Of a DNA stretch of 6,556 nucleotides, positions 6,536-6,556 are shown piece after piece; the stretch's first letter is position 1; each line of letters begins with the position of its first letter. The DNA comes from VFMC01 sp031404435. GTDB lineage: Bacteria; Actinomycetota; Acidimicrobiia; Acidimicrobiales; Ilumatobacteraceae. Position numbers and translations under genes: made by a program. Under the pieces are notes generated by a model, which saw only the letters and a list, made by a program, of their open reading frames with translations, was not told the origin of the DNA and ran no database searches. The stretch lies in the NCBI GenBank assembly GCA_031404435.1, contig JANNHO010000522.1:1-6556 (forward strand), written 5' to 3'.

Positions 6536-6556
6536 GGAGACGGCGCTCCGCTAGCG

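Noticed and set aside
1..6556. Search for tRNA, rRNA, CRISPR arrays, insertion-sequence ends and riboswitches
   Set aside because: Genes fill nearly all of the window; the gaps are 65, 83, 13 and 71 bp. None holds cloverleaf, spaced-repeat or terminal-inverted-repeat structure.

Overview
The window is high-GC DNA with four genes, all read here from their own frames. Three belong to surface-polysaccharide assembly: a large membrane glycosyltransferase, a lipid-linked oligosaccharide flippase and a GDP-mannose 4,6-dehydratase. The fourth is a secreted SpoIID/LytB-type cell-wall protein. GC-rich codon use, weak or absent Shine-Dalgarno sites at three of the four starts, and secreted repeats running from a 'DTR' motif to 'VDVNGWF' all suggest an actinobacterium. 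Such repeats are familiar to me from Acidimicrobiia (Ilumatobacter-like) surface proteins. The taxonomic call is inference from style, not from a marker gene.

Layout, left to right. Positions 1-1539, minus strand: a family 2 glycosyltransferase whose N-terminal catalytic domain is complete, but whose C-terminal membrane part is cut by the left edge of the window. Positions 1540-1604: a short gap with an 8-bp inverted repeat. Positions 1605-4070, minus strand: an 821-residue secreted SpoIID/LytB-domain protein ending in three copies of a roughly 120-residue repeat. Positions 4071-4153: the gap between two divergent genes, and the likely promoter region. Positions 4154-5482, plus strand: a polytopic flippase of about 12 membrane segments. 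Then a 13-bp tail-to-tail gap, and positions 5496-6485, minus strand: Gmd, preceded by a good ribosome-binding site and a 71-bp leader that runs off the window. No RNA genes, mobile elements or CRISPR arrays were seen, and no gap exceeds 90 bp.

Likely joint role (inference): Gmd makes GDP-4-keto-6-deoxy-D-mannose, the precursor of GDP-fucose, GDP-rhamnose and related 6-deoxy sugars. The membrane glycosyltransferase adds a sugar to a growing lipid-linked glycan, and the flippase moves the lipid-linked product across the membrane. The SpoIID-like protein acts outside the membrane on peptidoglycan or is displayed at the surface. This looks like part of a cell-envelope glycan locus, with known families throughout. 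I found no convincing undescribed system. The most interesting items are the rearranged motif order of the SpoIID domain and the regular cysteine-spaced repeats fused to it.
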